Notes: generated by a model not told the origin, from the letters alone. Positions 22,069 through 32,236 are shown, counted from the first letter of the stretch. The stretch is 64,000 nt of DNA from Cladocopium goreaui (GCA_947184155.2 CAMXCT020001034.1:121829-185828); one strand, 5' to 3'. Program-made: numbers and translations.

Positions 22069-22523
22069 ACCTCAAACTGATTTTGAAGCCAGCGCTTCTC
22101 GAAATATGTAATGTTCGAAATGTCTTCCAAGAACTTGATCAATGCTGCACCCAAACTCCAATGAAACTCTTTCAGTAAAAATTCAAAGCAGCACAGCAAA
22201 ATCCAGATTGTAACTGCAGAAAAATAAAAACAGTCTCAACTGTTTCTGTCGTTTCACATGAACTCCACAAGCAGCACCGAAAATAAACCACAAGGAAACT
22301 GAACTCACAAAAACGAAATGAACTGTCAACTTCACGAGGTCTGACATGAAGTGTTGTACCAGGCACCAAGGTTGTAAACTGTTGAAGGCACTGCCAACAA
22401 TCAACAGGTACATCAACACAGTAACACCAACGGAATCTAGAAACCATCAACTCAGTGATCCCCACCCTCCCACCCGGCCAATACTTGGTTTCACATAGAC
22501 ACACTGAGCAAGCTCAGTGATGC
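22069..22523. repeat. Split direct repeat B, inner copy
   Basis: 455 bp beginning ACCTCAAACTGATT and ending GCTCAGTGATGC, same as 30261-30715. Confidence 0.95.
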
Positions 22524-22924
22524 CTACGCTACACAAAGTATTGGAAAGGTAAGAGGGACCAGTAATGGGGAAACTTACGCGATACCAACGCGAAGCGCCA
22601 ACAAACAACGCGCCGAAAACGCCAACACTGCAAACACCAAATGTGTGGCCATGACTGCACAAACTGACATCCAACTGAAACTGAAATCAATGAAATGTGA
22701 AGACATCACCGGTTGAAAGCACTCGCAACTTTTGTTCGGCAGGTGGTGGTGTCTCACGCATCAATCCTCTTCAAGGTGCGCTCCCATGCGCCAGAGATTA
22801 TTCGTAGTGCCCAAAAGCATGCATAGTGAAATCCATCTTGCAGTGAAAATGAAAACATCACATCTGTAAATCGAAAAATTTCTCAGCAGCAATTGTTCCA
22901 GTGGTCTCCTTTTCAACCTCCCCA
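22524..22924. repeat. Split direct repeat A, inner copy
   Basis: 401 bp, same as 21625-22025, directly abutting B1. The B|A junction is the shape expected of a circle junction. Confidence 0.95.
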
Positions 22925-22971
22925 ACTTTAGAGGAGGCCAGTGGAGCAAGCCCCCCCTTCGCGATCCTCTC

Positions 22972-24178
22972 CTACCATGGAGACTTGTCAAACTTCTTAC
23001 TCCCAACCTTAGGTGCCTGCTTTGCAAGTTCCCGCGCTGTTGCCCGGGCTGTTTCAAACTCCTCTCTCGTGCGTATCAGGCCTTCCAAGACCTGCAGGTC
23101 CAAACTGTCCCAACAAACATGTAAACGCAGCTTGTCGTCGAAACCCTCAAAATTTTCATTGGTGAGCTGGTCAGCCTCAGTGTTTTCATCCCTCGGCCTC
23201 CAACGTAATCCCAGGCTAAGTCGTGCCCTAGACAGTGCTGAGGACAATTGCATGTTGATCCCCATCAATGGCCATCGTGTGGTGGACCTCTTGCTCGTCA
23301 ATGACTCATTGGCTTTGTTGTCGGTACCTCCCACTAGAAAGATCTCCAAAGCTTTCCTCTCTCTCGTCTCGCCAAGCCAGCCAAACATGTGTAATGCTAG
23401 CCATGATGCCAGCAACTCCGCAGATGTCGAAGCCCATTGCGCTCCAATTCCAGGCTTGAAAAGGTACGGAACTTCCGTTGGACCTAACTTGATAGAAAAC
23501 CACCTCTTTGTACCAATCTCCCATCCAGCCAGTACCACAAACTCAGTTGTGCACTTTGCGTCTGTTCTGAAGCGCTCCCCTTGGAAATGCTGAGGCCTGC
23601 GCGCTGAAACCAAGAATGTCTCCCGCTTGAATTCGTTGGCAATGTATTGTAACGTCAGGATGACCGTGTCGGGAAGTCTGCAAACAGTCCCCGCTGCTGT
23701 CACCGCAGCCCATGAAAAGAGAGGTGAAAGATGTGGTTTAAGCCACACCAGCAGTTGTGCAATGAACCCAAGTCTCCCCAAGAACTCTGAAAAATCACGG
23801 GCCTGAACAACATACCTGTTGGCCATCGCACGGTCAATCCAATCGATGATCCAGGTGCCACGTTTGGTGGAAATGCCAACTTCCGTCAAATCATACCGTA
23901 TCTGGAACCCCACAAACTCTGAAGCAAAACCACCCTTGAACTTGTGATATCCAAATGGGGTCCCTGCCACTTCAAAAGCCAAAAGCCAGACCCAAAGAAA
24001 AAGGAATTTGGATTCCCCAGCAAAAACCCCATGGAGGTCGTCCACGTAGATCATGTGCATCATCCAACGTTGATGAAACAAGTAACCGACAAATCTGCCG
24101 ATCAGTCCAGCCAACTTCGACCACCAGTAGGGCGCACTTGATACGCCAAAGGTGCCAACCCTGTTGACCCAAATCGTG
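22972..24178 (-). CDS. YR retrotransposon: RT C-terminal half and RNase H
   Basis: RT continues here after a 1-nt frameshift at about 24176-24178. Read through, the sequence VNRVGTFGVSSAPYWWSKL is typical of DIRS-group RT and leads to the catalytic MIYVDDLHGV. RNase H follows, with GTDNKANESL and RWRPRDENTEADQLTN as the late motifs. The protein ends at 22972, inside 50 bp of repeat A2. The frameshift makes this copy defective unless it is a sequence error. Confidence 0.85.
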
Positions 24179-26218
24179 TCAGAGTTGATCTGCTTTGCAA
24201 CACATGTAGCCCCAGTCAGACCTCCTTATTTTAACAAGCCTATGAGCTGCACGTATGTCTGCACTCACGCAAAATGGTGCCTCCTTTGTCTCAGTTGCCT
24301 CCCTGACAATTGCAGCAATCTCAGCTGGACCAGGGCATTCGATTTTATCCTGGTACAGGATGGCATGGTTCACCATCACAGAATGGGTTGCGTCATGAAG
24401 TGGACGGACACTGCCGTCTGGTTTCTGTATTGCCGCCATCGAAGCAATTCGAAGACGGTCGCCAAATTCTTCACGAAGCACTCCCATCTTGGAGGGGTGC
24501 ATGCGACCCAAATCCTCTTCCTCACGGAATTTCTGCTCAAGCTCCTTCGTTGAAATCTGGGCCGAAGGATAATTTTGTGCCACTGCCATGAACTCCGTCT
24601 CATCCAGGCGCCTGTGCTTCAACTTAGGGGGACAGACTTGAGGCGACCTCGGCAGAGGCTGCTCCACCCCCAAACAAACTCCAGTTGCGAAAGAATCCTT
24701 CTCGTCAACCAACCACTTTGCATCTGGATCACCAAACTCTTGCAACCACTGTGCCAGTGCCCGTAAATGAAAGGGCTGACCCTCGTCAACCACTCTAGCC
24801 TCTTGTGGGTCAGGAAGAAGGTCAAAAATCTTCGCCCGCACCTTTGCCAGAGCCCCTTCAGAAAAAGGTGATTCAAGAAGTTTCCCAGTGACCAATTTGA
24901 AGGCCAACAACCGGAGGTCTGGCACTTCAGCCATTACGCATTGCGCCAAACAATCGAAAGTGTTGTTAGCCAACTGCACCATGTCAGGACTCCTTCTCGT
25001 GCCTCTCTGTTGAGGACGCCACCTGCATGGGCTGCACAAACCAAAACCATCAGTGAAATCCTTGCAAGTTCTGTCCCATTCCACTGAAATGGGTTTTCCC
25101 GTGTTGTGGCAAGCTCCAATGTCAAACTCCGTATCACCTTCAACTGTAAGTTCCAAAACTGTTGATGCAGCCGTTGTTGTAACTGTCGTTGCATCCGTGG
25201 GTTCTTTCCCTGCTCCTGTTGTTGCTGTCTGAAAAGCTCCAGGGGCACTGCCTTGCTCTTCATCAGAATCTGAGGGAATAACCTGAACTTGCGCGGGAAG
25301 AGAAACCTTCGCCTTTTTATTGGGTGATTGTTCAGCAGCGTTCTCTGTTTTCACAACCCTTTTGTTACCAGTAGATTTGACCCTTCCGCCCCTTCCGGAG
25401 GATGCGCAAGCATAAAGGATCAAATCTGCAATGAACTGACAGAGGCCAGGAGGGTAGGCAGCACTAGGTGCCGTGTTCCAAGTTGAATTTGTCTTTCCAA
25501 TGAGAGTCTTGGTATGATGATGGCCACATTGCTTTGGTAACGGGCCCTTGTAAAATCCAAACCTGTCGAACTTCGGCAGGGCAATGTGACAACGCTTGTC
25601 AGTAACTTCCATGTTTGTCATGAAACGCGTCGGCTTTGGAGTTGGTGCACCAAAATGGCATTGATGAATTGCAAATGAAACTTCAGGCCACTGCCAAATG
25701 GATCCTGGTTGTTCGCCCTCAACTGTGCCCAGGTCTTCGGGATGCTCAAGCAAAAAATAACCACCGGATTCAGCCACAAGTTGACAAGCATGAATGCATC
25801 TATCCACAAAAGAATTTGCTTCATCGACTTTTGCCCTGTGTGCCGCACTCAACCAGGGAAAACCTCGGGGCCACATCCTCGTTCTCAAAGGCTTCGGGCC
25901 AGGGTGACGTCGATTCTGAAAACGAGCCCTGCTAAATGTATTGCAAGGCGGTGACACGATCAAAACCCAATTCCCCTCTTTGAGGGTATCAAAAATCTTG
26001 TCCCACAATGCATTGTCTGTCAAGTCATGCTGTGGGGACCGCTCAATGTCAAACTCATGCAACTCAACCTGAACGCCTCCTTCAGTTTCAGCTTTCTTCA
26101 AGAATGCCGCAACATCAGAATGCCGTTTCTTCCCAGCAAAAAGGTAAACCACTTTCAAAATGGGTTTCTCAGTTTGAGACCGTGTGGGACTGCTGGGTGG
26201 GCCCACACTCTTCGGCTG
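24179..26218 (-). CDS. YR retrotransposon: methyltransferase-like domain and RT N-terminal half
   Basis: The frame is the same as gag, separated from it only by the TGA at 26219-26221. A methyltransferase-like domain comes first: KVVYLFAGKKRHSDVAAFL (motif I type), WVLIVSPPCNTFSRARF (PPC catalytic-loop type), YFLLEHPEDLG and FGAPTPKPTRFMTN. The PPC motif suggests cytosine-5 chemistry rather than the Dam-like N6 domain usual in DIRS elements. A linker of about 250 residues and the RT fingers follow (MAAIQKPDGSVRPLHDATHS, CVSADIRAAHRLVKIRR with motif A Asp). It stops at 24179 by frameshift. In ordinary DIRS elements the methylase follows RNase H; here it precedes RT. Confidence 0.8.
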   Translation of the reverse strand, partial: QPKSVGPPSSPTRSQTEKPILKVVYLFAGKKRHSDVAAFLKKAETEGGVQVELHEFDIERSPQHDLTDNALWDKIFDTLKEGNWVLIVSPPCNTFSRARFQNRRHPGPKPLRTRMWPRGFPWLSAAHRAKVDEANSFVDRCIHACQLVAESGGYFLLEHPEDLGTVEGEQPGSIWQWPEVSFAIHQCHFGAPTPKPTRFMTNMEVTDKRCHIALPKFDRFGFYKGPLPKQCGHHHTKTLIGKTNSTWNTAPSAAYPPGLCQFIADLILYACASSGRGGRVKSTGNKRVVKTENAAEQSPNKKAKVSLPAQVQVIPSDSDEEQGSAPGAFQTATTGAGKEPTDATTVTTTAASTVLELTVEGDTEFDIGACHNTGKPISVEWDRTCKDFTDGFGLCSPCRWRPQQRGTRRSPDMVQLANNTFDCLAQCVMAEVPDLRLLAFKLVTGKLLESPFSEGALAKVRAKIFDLLPDPQEARVVDEGQPFHLRALAQWLQEFGDPDAKWLVDEKDSFATGVCLGVEQPLPRSPQVCPPKLKHRRLDETEFMAVAQNYPSAQISTKELEQKFREEEDLGRMHPSKMGVLREEFGDRLRIASMAAIQKPDGSVRPLHDATHSVMVNHAILYQDKIECPGPAEIAAIVREATETKEAPFCVSADIRAAHRLVKIRRSDWGYMCCKADQL

Positions 26219-27472
26219 TCACGACCCCTGGTTCTTGCTATGGTCAACTGCTTTGTGGGAACCATAGCAACCTTTAACACGGCATTGATGGACCCTGCCG
26301 CAAGAGCCATCACAGTCACCACTATTCCATGCGAAACAGAGCTCGCGACCATCCGGTGTCCTCCAAGCAAGGCTGAGGCCTTTCAACCGCTGGTCGAGGG
26401 GCTTGCCTTTCGACTTGCCCTTGGAGTGCTTTCCTTTCCCTTTTGTAAAACTTGAAGTCTGTTTGCCACTGAAACCTCCTTTGCTGTTGAACCGTGGCCA
26501 CTTGTTAGGTTGTTGTTGCGGCTCCGACAACGCTGACCTGAGTGCCACCGGCGTGGTGAAGTACGCCTCTTTCAAGTCAGGATCCCTGATGACAGCAAGC
26601 AATGACTCACTCAATGTGTGTCCCTCCAAGACCTTTTTCATGGCCTCTTTCCTGAGCCTCTGTTCGTAGGCAAGCACTATCGACCATTCTGGCCGAACCT
26701 TCTGTTGTGACGCTTCTCCAGAAGCTGCTGGGATCTGAATTCCAAATACCCGATCCCCCAAAATATACTCAGTGAACTTCAAGAAAGGCTCCATTGCCAA
26801 TCCATGCAACCAGTGTTTGGCCTTGTAACGTGAAGCCATGCACAACCAAGTATAGGCCTCGACCTTCATGGTTTTCCTGTACTCTTCGGTTGTCGCCGGC
26901 ATTTTCGCCTTGGCTTTCGTCCTGGTCACTCGGATGTGCCCTGTGTTGTCAACAGCCGACTGAATAACAGAATTGCTTGAAGACTGCTTACTCAAAATCT
27001 CATCAAGGGGTGCTGCTGTAGGTTCGTTGCATTCAGTTTCCTCTGCCTTGATCGCAAGGTAGTCCGGTGAAGGACATTCTGAATCTCCTAGGACTCCATG
27101 AATCGCCTCCACAGCACGTAGCATAGCCTGCCTCTCATGGATCTGAAGAACACGTGGCTGCCCTAAAACTTTGGCTTCCGCTTTGAGTTCAACTTCTTTT
27201 GACATGTACTCCTTTGCAGTTTCCCATGCAGCTACAATTGAAGCAATCTGAGATCTACGCTCTGGGGTGTCAGCCACGATTGCAAAGTCCTGCAAACAAG
27301 ATGTCCTGATGGACGCCCTGTCATCACCTAGAGCAGTGAACTTCCTGAGATTTCCATAGTGCCTGGCAATTGCAACTTGGTGTTCCAACATCACTCCCGA
27401 CTCTCCAAGAATGAATTGTAAGTCAGAATCCATGTTCGTCTGAACATACTGTCTCTGTGCAACTGGGTCCAT
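26219..27472 (-). CDS. YR retrotransposon gag-like protein
   Basis: Start chosen at ATG 27470-27472 (MDPVAQRQYVQTNMDSDLQF); the frame is open for 65 more codons upstream without an obvious better start. It has helical N-terminal and middle parts, a basic Lys/Gly/Ser stretch (KGKGKHSKGKSKGKP) and a terminal Cys/His cluster (CFAWNSGDCDGSCGRVHQC) like nucleic-acid-binding gag fingers. It ends in TGA and is followed in frame by the methyltransferase/RT ORF, so a gag-pol readthrough is possible. Confidence 0.75.
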   Translation of the reverse strand: MDPVAQRQYVQTNMDSDLQFILGESGVMLEHQVAIARHYGNLRKFTALGDDRASIRTSCLQDFAIVADTPERRSQIASIVAAWETAKEYMSKEVELKAEAKVLGQPRVLQIHERQAMLRAVEAIHGVLGDSECPSPDYLAIKAEETECNEPTAAPLDEILSKQSSSNSVIQSAVDNTGHIRVTRTKAKAKMPATTEEYRKTMKVEAYTWLCMASRYKAKHWLHGLAMEPFLKFTEYILGDRVFGIQIPAASGEASQQKVRPEWSIVLAYEQRLRKEAMKKVLEGHTLSESLLAVIRDPDLKEAYFTTPVALRSALSEPQQQPNKWPRFNSKGGFSGKQTSSFTKGKGKHSKGKSKGKPLDQRLKGLSLAWRTPDGRELCFAWNSGDCDGSCGRVHQCRVKGCYGSHKAVDHSKNQGS

Positions 27473-28157
27473 GGCTCGGTCAAGTGACCCACCCGCGCGG
27501 CGAGAGTGAAAATGAAAAAAAAAAACACACAACAGAAATGCCCTATGCCTCAAACCTGGCGCTGGGGTCAGAAGATCTAAGGCCCTAGCCACAAAACTGG
27601 CATTGGGGTCAGGGGGACTAGAACTGGTAAATTTCCTGCTGGTTTCGGCCGGGGCCAGGAACCCCAAAAAAGCCGAGATGTTGTAAAACTCGGTTTTTTT
27701 TCAAGTTAGATCCTACTCACTCAAATGAAGCTGCCTGAGCACTGTCGTGTTGAATGACTAGATGGTACCCTGAGGTCTGAACCATCAGTCACGGACAATG
27801 TCTGAACATGTGTCAATCCGCCCATGTTGTGTGCCGCGTCTAAACGCACTTTCATGACATTGGCCCCCCGTAATCGATTCTCAAATGCAAAAAACATGCA
27901 ACTCCAAACAACATCAGAAATAACATCCAAAGAATTGCAATGCAATCGCCAACATGCAGTGACAAAACCCGGCAACCTAAGAAGCCTCGAACGAAAGCGA
28001 AAGAAAAAGGAAAAACCGAGCACGACAGACCTCCTACCTAAGAAGCCTCGACCGAAAAAGAAAAGAAGAACCTCAACACAACGACCGACAGATAGCCAGA
28101 TGTCAAAACATCCGTCCCAAATCTGCCCATGTTTTCAATCCACTCGGACTGCACTGA
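27473..28157 (-). other. YR retrotransposon: region between YR and gag
   Basis: About 690 bp without a convincing minus ORF except the open extension of gag (27473-27667). It contains A/G-rich plus-strand tracts (28000-28080). Possible leader or promoter for gag-pol. Confidence 0.5.
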
Positions 28158-30206
28158 TCACAAAGGAACTTCATCCATGTCATTTTCTGAGGCCGTGGAC
28201 GTTGATGAAGCTGTCGACGAGGACTGGTCCCCATTCTCACGACCACATTCTGCAACCATTTTCTTCTTACATGCTTGGCACACTGAATCAAAATCATCAG
28301 CGGTCACTTGGTCTAAATATGAAACTTCGCAACACCTGTCAGGCTTGACAAAACATCCACTGAGATGCAAACGCCTCAAGCAGGTTCTTCGAGAGACTGT
28401 GATGAAGTACTTCGCAGAGTGGACTTCGTCTGCAGCTTCCCTGTGGGTCATGTCGGCAACCTTGGCTGCCAAGTCCGTGTCATCGCCATCTCCATCTTCA
28501 TGGTCATTCCAATCCCCATCAAGAATGGTCAACGTGGGGTAGATACCTCCAAGTGACTGTCTGCCTCCCCAATCAGAGAGCACTGAATGCCTCTTCTTGA
28601 TGCGATTGGGGTTCGCTCCAGCTTTCTCCGCTGCATCACACAGCCTCTGAATGGGTTCATCTTCATAGTAGACTTCTTCCAGTCCTTCAACTAGTGACCT
28701 GTTGACGGCCTTCTGGATCTTGAAGACCACCTGTCTTGATGTCCTGACATATTCCTCTGATGAAGTCATGCCCATTGACCACCGTCCCAGAAAAGCCCTC
28801 TCATCGCGAGAGAACCCAATGACTGCAGCAATCGAGGTCAAGAAATTCCTCGCACTGTGTCCTGAGAAAAATGATTCCAATCCATCTGGCAATAAAAGAA
28901 GGTGGGGCATCAATTCCCATCCAATCCCAGAGCGCTTCGGACAACTGAGTGTGCTCAGCAACTTCGCAATCAAAGAACTGAGACCCGACGGTGTGACAAA
29001 TTTCCGTCTCACCTTCGTCCAATCCTTGCTGGGCTCCATCACCATGTAGTCCCTGGGAAAGCTGAATTCATCTGACTCCCAGATGTTGAAACCACACCTC
29101 AACCAATCTTCTCCAGTCAAGGAAATGGTGCGAAAAATGTGCACCGCCACTTCTTTCTGAACCTTGTCTGGACCAGTCGTCTTCGACTTTCCCAAGATCA
29201 GCTTCAGACCAAAATTCGAGAGGAAGGAGCGCCTGGGAATGATCGCCTGAACATCGTCGCATCTCATGGCGCCCCAAATCATCACGAGGATCACCCATGC
29301 CAATGCCCTGGAAAAGATCGTTGCTGCTTCTTCAACAACCAAGAGCTCCAATGCGATCACCATCGCAACTGTAAACATCTCCGCTGGTTTTCTCGGCGGT
29401 GAATCCTCACCGAGCTCTGCTGTCCACGACTTGATGTGTCCCTTCCACAATGGATCATCAGAAATCCTTGCAGAGTCTGGCACCCGTCCAAGTTGCTCCA
29501 ACATACCCAGAGTGATGCTCAACGACTCTGGAACTGTCCTACCACAACCGTTGTCGACCCTGTGCTGCATGTAATCGATGGCATCCTTCACAGATTGGGG
29601 AAAAAGATAACCCCGATGCATCTCCAGCCACTTCTCAAACGGCTTCCAGACCTTGTACCTGGATTTCAAGGTGTTCGCCCTCCTTGCAGCAAAGATATGA
29701 ATCCAAGCAGAATTGGCATCGTCCAGAGTCTGAATGAGAGCCACAATCGGCAGCTGTGCATTGATCATCACCTGGGCCAATAACAAGGAATACTTCTTCC
29801 TTTCCGAGTCAAACTTCTTGGACCGAACGTCAGGGGCATCCTCCCTATACTTCTTCTGCTTCCGCTTCGAATGCATCTCCAAAATGCAATGAACACTTGT
29901 TTTCGTGATGCGTTGATATTCATCTTGTACATTCAAAACATCTGGCAGGGGGAGCACATGCATTGCAGATGAAACCGTTACCAACCTCACCCGCTTCAAT
30001 GGCCTGCTGACTTCTGCCTTCCACTGCAGCAAAATTGCAGTAGCGTTCCGCTTTTCCTCATCGACCATATGAGGGAATGCCTCAACCAGCATCTCTTCAC
30101 AGTCTGCCTCCCCATCAAATGCTGCGTCCAAACGCAACGGAGACACAAAGACTCGCTGCAGAAAGCTGAGCAACCCTGGTTCGACAGCAGGCCATGCACT
30201 ATCCAT
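28158..30206 (-). CDS. YR retrotransposon tyrosine recombinase
   Basis: First ATG is 30204-30206 (MDSAWPAVEPGLLSF); 682 residues. The catalytic set is visible in order: Arg in WGAMRCDDVQAI, Lys in GKSKTTGPDK, HxxR in FSGHSARNFLTS, Trp in LGRWSMGMTS and Tyr in SSEEYVRTSRQ. This is the integrase of DIRS-group elements, joining a circular DNA intermediate to target without duplication. The N-terminal 250 residues are the expected SAM-like core-binding region (KSRYKVWKPFEKWLEMHRG). A C-terminal acidic and Cys/His part follows. Position as the first ORF of the element is unusual. Confidence 0.9.
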   Translation of the reverse strand: MDSAWPAVEPGLLSFLQRVFVSPLRLDAAFDGEADCEEMLVEAFPHMVDEEKRNATAILLQWKAEVSRPLKRVRLVTVSSAMHVLPLPDVLNVQDEYQRITKTSVHCILEMHSKRKQKKYREDAPDVRSKKFDSERKKYSLLLAQVMINAQLPIVALIQTLDDANSAWIHIFAARRANTLKSRYKVWKPFEKWLEMHRGYLFPQSVKDAIDYMQHRVDNGCGRTVPESLSITLGMLEQLGRVPDSARISDDPLWKGHIKSWTAELGEDSPPRKPAEMFTVAMVIALELLVVEEAATIFSRALAWVILVMIWGAMRCDDVQAIIPRRSFLSNFGLKLILGKSKTTGPDKVQKEVAVHIFRTISLTGEDWLRCGFNIWESDEFSFPRDYMVMEPSKDWTKVRRKFVTPSGLSSLIAKLLSTLSCPKRSGIGWELMPHLLLLPDGLESFFSGHSARNFLTSIAAVIGFSRDERAFLGRWSMGMTSSEEYVRTSRQVVFKIQKAVNRSLVEGLEEVYYEDEPIQRLCDAAEKAGANPNRIKKRHSVLSDWGGRQSLGGIYPTLTILDGDWNDHEDGDGDDTDLAAKVADMTHREAADEVHSAKYFITVSRRTCLRRLHLSGCFVKPDRCCEVSYLDQVTADDFDSVCQACKKKMVAECGRENGDQSSSTASSTSTASENDMDEVPL

Positions 30207-30260
30207 ATAGAACCATGAATCTACGTCCAATCAAGATTGGAAAGTGAAACGCCCCCACCT

Positions 30261-30715
30261 ACCTCAAACTGATTTTGAAGCCAGCGCTTCTCGAAATATG
30301 TAATGTTCGAAATGTCTTCCAAGAACTTGATCAATGCTGCACCCAAACTCCAATGAAACTCTTTCAGTAAAAATTCAAAGCAGCACAGCAAAATCCAGAT
30401 TGTAACTGCAGAAAAATAAAAACAGTCTCAACTGTTTCTGTCGTTTCACATGAACTCCACAAGCAGCACCGAAAATAAACCACAAGGAAACTGAACTCAC
30501 AAAAACGAAATGAACTGTCAACTTCACGAGGTCTGACATGAAGTGTTGTACCAGGCACCAAGGTTGTAAACTGTTGAAGGCACTGCCAACAATCAACAGG
30601 TACATCAACACAGTAACACCAACGGAATCTAGAAACCATCAACTCAGTGATCCCCACCCTCCCACCCGGCCAATACTTGGTTTCACATAGACACACTGAG
30701 CAAGCTCAGTGATGC
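30261..30715. repeat. Split direct repeat B, outer copy
   Basis: Same as 22069-22523. The right edge at 30715 (GATGC) meets host sequence TTTGTGGTGG. Confidence 0.95.
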
Positions 30716-30745
30716 TTTGTGGTGGCAGTGTGTCGGATGCTGCAG

Positions 30746-31647
30746 GTGGAAGAGGCATCGGCTGCCGAATTGGAAGAACTTCGCCTTGGAGCTGTTTCAG
30801 AGGGCAAGGAGTGGCTCAGTCGTGCTTTGTCGGAAATGTCAGCTCGTCAGCTTCGAGTTCTGGCTGCTGCGGGTGGTGTGGAGACACGATCCGGCAAGGC
30901 GTGGCTGCCTGTAGCAGATCTGCGCACCTCGTTGATGAAAGTCTTGGAACCTTCCACGGAGGTTGGGTTCAACCAAAAAATGTGTTGTGACATGAGTTGT
31001 TTTTGTGACCGAATTTGAATGTTTGTCACATGGTGCGATGTTGTAGGATGATGGTGGTTTTGTGGTGGCAGTGTGTCGGATGCCGTAGGTGGAAGAGGCA
31101 TCGGCTGCCGAATTGGAAGAACTTCGCCTTGGAGCTGTTTCACAGGGCAAGGAGTGGCTCAGTCGTTCTTTGTCGGAAATGTCAGCTCGTCAGCTTCGAG
31201 TTCTGGCTGCTGCGGGTGGTGTGGAGACACGATCCGGCAAGGCGTGGCTGCCTGTAGCAGAACTGCGCAACTCGTTGATGAAAGTCTTGGAACCCTCCAC
31301 GGAGGTTGGGTTCAACCAAAAAATGTGTTGTGACATGAGTTGTTTTTGTGACCGAATTTGAATGTTTGTCACATGGTGCGATGTTGTAGGATGATGGTGG
31401 TTTTGTGGTGGCAGTGTGTCGGATGCCGCAGGTGGAAGAGGCATCGGCTGCCAAATTGGAAGAACTTCGCCTTGGAGCTGTTTCACAGGGCAAGGAGTGG
31501 CTGAGTCGTTCTTTGTCGGAAATGTCAGCTCGTCAGCTTCGAGTTCTGGCTGCTGCGGGTGGTGCGAAGACAAAGTCTGACGGGATTTGGCTGCCTGTAG
31601 GAGAGCTGCGCAACTCGTTGATGAAAGTCTTGGAACCCTCCACGGAG
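30746..31647 (+). CDS. Exon-array gene, exons 7-9
   Basis: Exons 30746-30961 (subtype a), 31089-31304 (b) and 31432-31647 (b variant) continue the 216-bp phase-0 series beyond the retrotransposon. Exon 9 has changed residues in its second half (AKTKSDGIWLPVGELRNS), so it is older or diverging. Confidence 0.68.
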
Positions 31648-31775
31648 GTTGGGTTCAACCAAAAAATGTGTTGTGACATGAGTTGTTTTTGTGACCGAAT
31701 TTGCATGTTTGTCAGACATGGCATCATGTTTGTGACATACCAGGGATCGACAAACAAATATCTTCAACATTTGTT

Positions 31776-31825
31776 GCATCTCTTTAGGTCTCTGTAGGGG
31801 CTGTCCGTGAGATCTCGAGAATTGC
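31776..31825. repeat. Dispersed hairpin, long-loop type, decayed, in intron 9
   Basis: GCATCTCTTTAG (31776-31787) against CTCGAGAATTGC (31814-31825) pairs at 9 of 12 positions plus one wobble; the loop holds GGGGCTGTCCGTGAG. Confidence 0.55.
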
Positions 31826-31957
31826 ATAGTGATCATGCCAATTTTCGTTTGTGATGTAGTGGATCTATGTGTTATTATTTCATTGATATGCATGAGGAGC
31901 GGGGAAAAAATGTAGGATGATGGTTGTTTTGTGGTGGCGGTGTGTTCCATGCTGTAG

Positions 31958-32173
31958 GTGGACGAAGCATCGGCTGCCAAATTGGAAGAACTTCACCTTG
32001 GAGCTGTTTCAGAGGGTGAGGAGTGGCTCCATCGTGCTTTGTACAAAATACCTGCAGAGGAGCTTCGAGTCCTGGCCACTGCGGGTGGTGTGGAGACACA
32101 TTCCAACCGGAATTGGTTGCCTGTAGCAGAGCTGCGCAGATCGTTGATGAAAGTCTTGGCGACTTCCACGGAG
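31958..32173 (+). CDS. Exon-array gene, exon 10
   Basis: Again exactly 216 bp, phase 0, but the most diverged module (LYKIPAEELRVLATAGG, NRNWLPVAELRRSLMKVL). The donor GTTGGG is kept while the following intron is unrelated to the 127-bp introns. Confidence 0.68.
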
Positions 32174-32196
32174 GTTGGGTGCAATAAAAAAAGGCA

Positions 32197-32236
32197 TCTT
32201 GAAGTTTTTATAGGAGCTGTTTGTGAGATCTCGAGA
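32197..32236. repeat. Dispersed hairpin, long-loop type, in intron 10
   Basis: TCTTGA (32197-32202) pairs with TCGAGA (32231-32236), one T-G wobble; loop contains GAGCTGTTTGTGAG. Confidence 0.5.

Larger units (their letters stand above)
21625..30715 (-). mobile_element. YR (DIRS/Ngaro/PAT-like) retrotransposon, complete, with split direct repeats
   Basis: This 9091-bp insertion splits an intron of the exon-array gene. Plus-strand order is A1 (21625-22025), 43-bp spacer, B1 (22069-22523), A2 (22524-22924), coding, B2 (30261-30715). On the minus strand that is the A1-ORFs-B1-A2-B2 arrangement known for PAT and Ngaro elements. Repeat pairs appear identical, so insertion is recent. Flanks rejoin to the intact intron (GGTGGT|TTTGTGG) with no duplication, as expected for tyrosine-recombinase integration. 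Proteins on the minus strand come in the order YR, gag, methyltransferase-like plus RT, RNase H. Confidence 0.92.
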
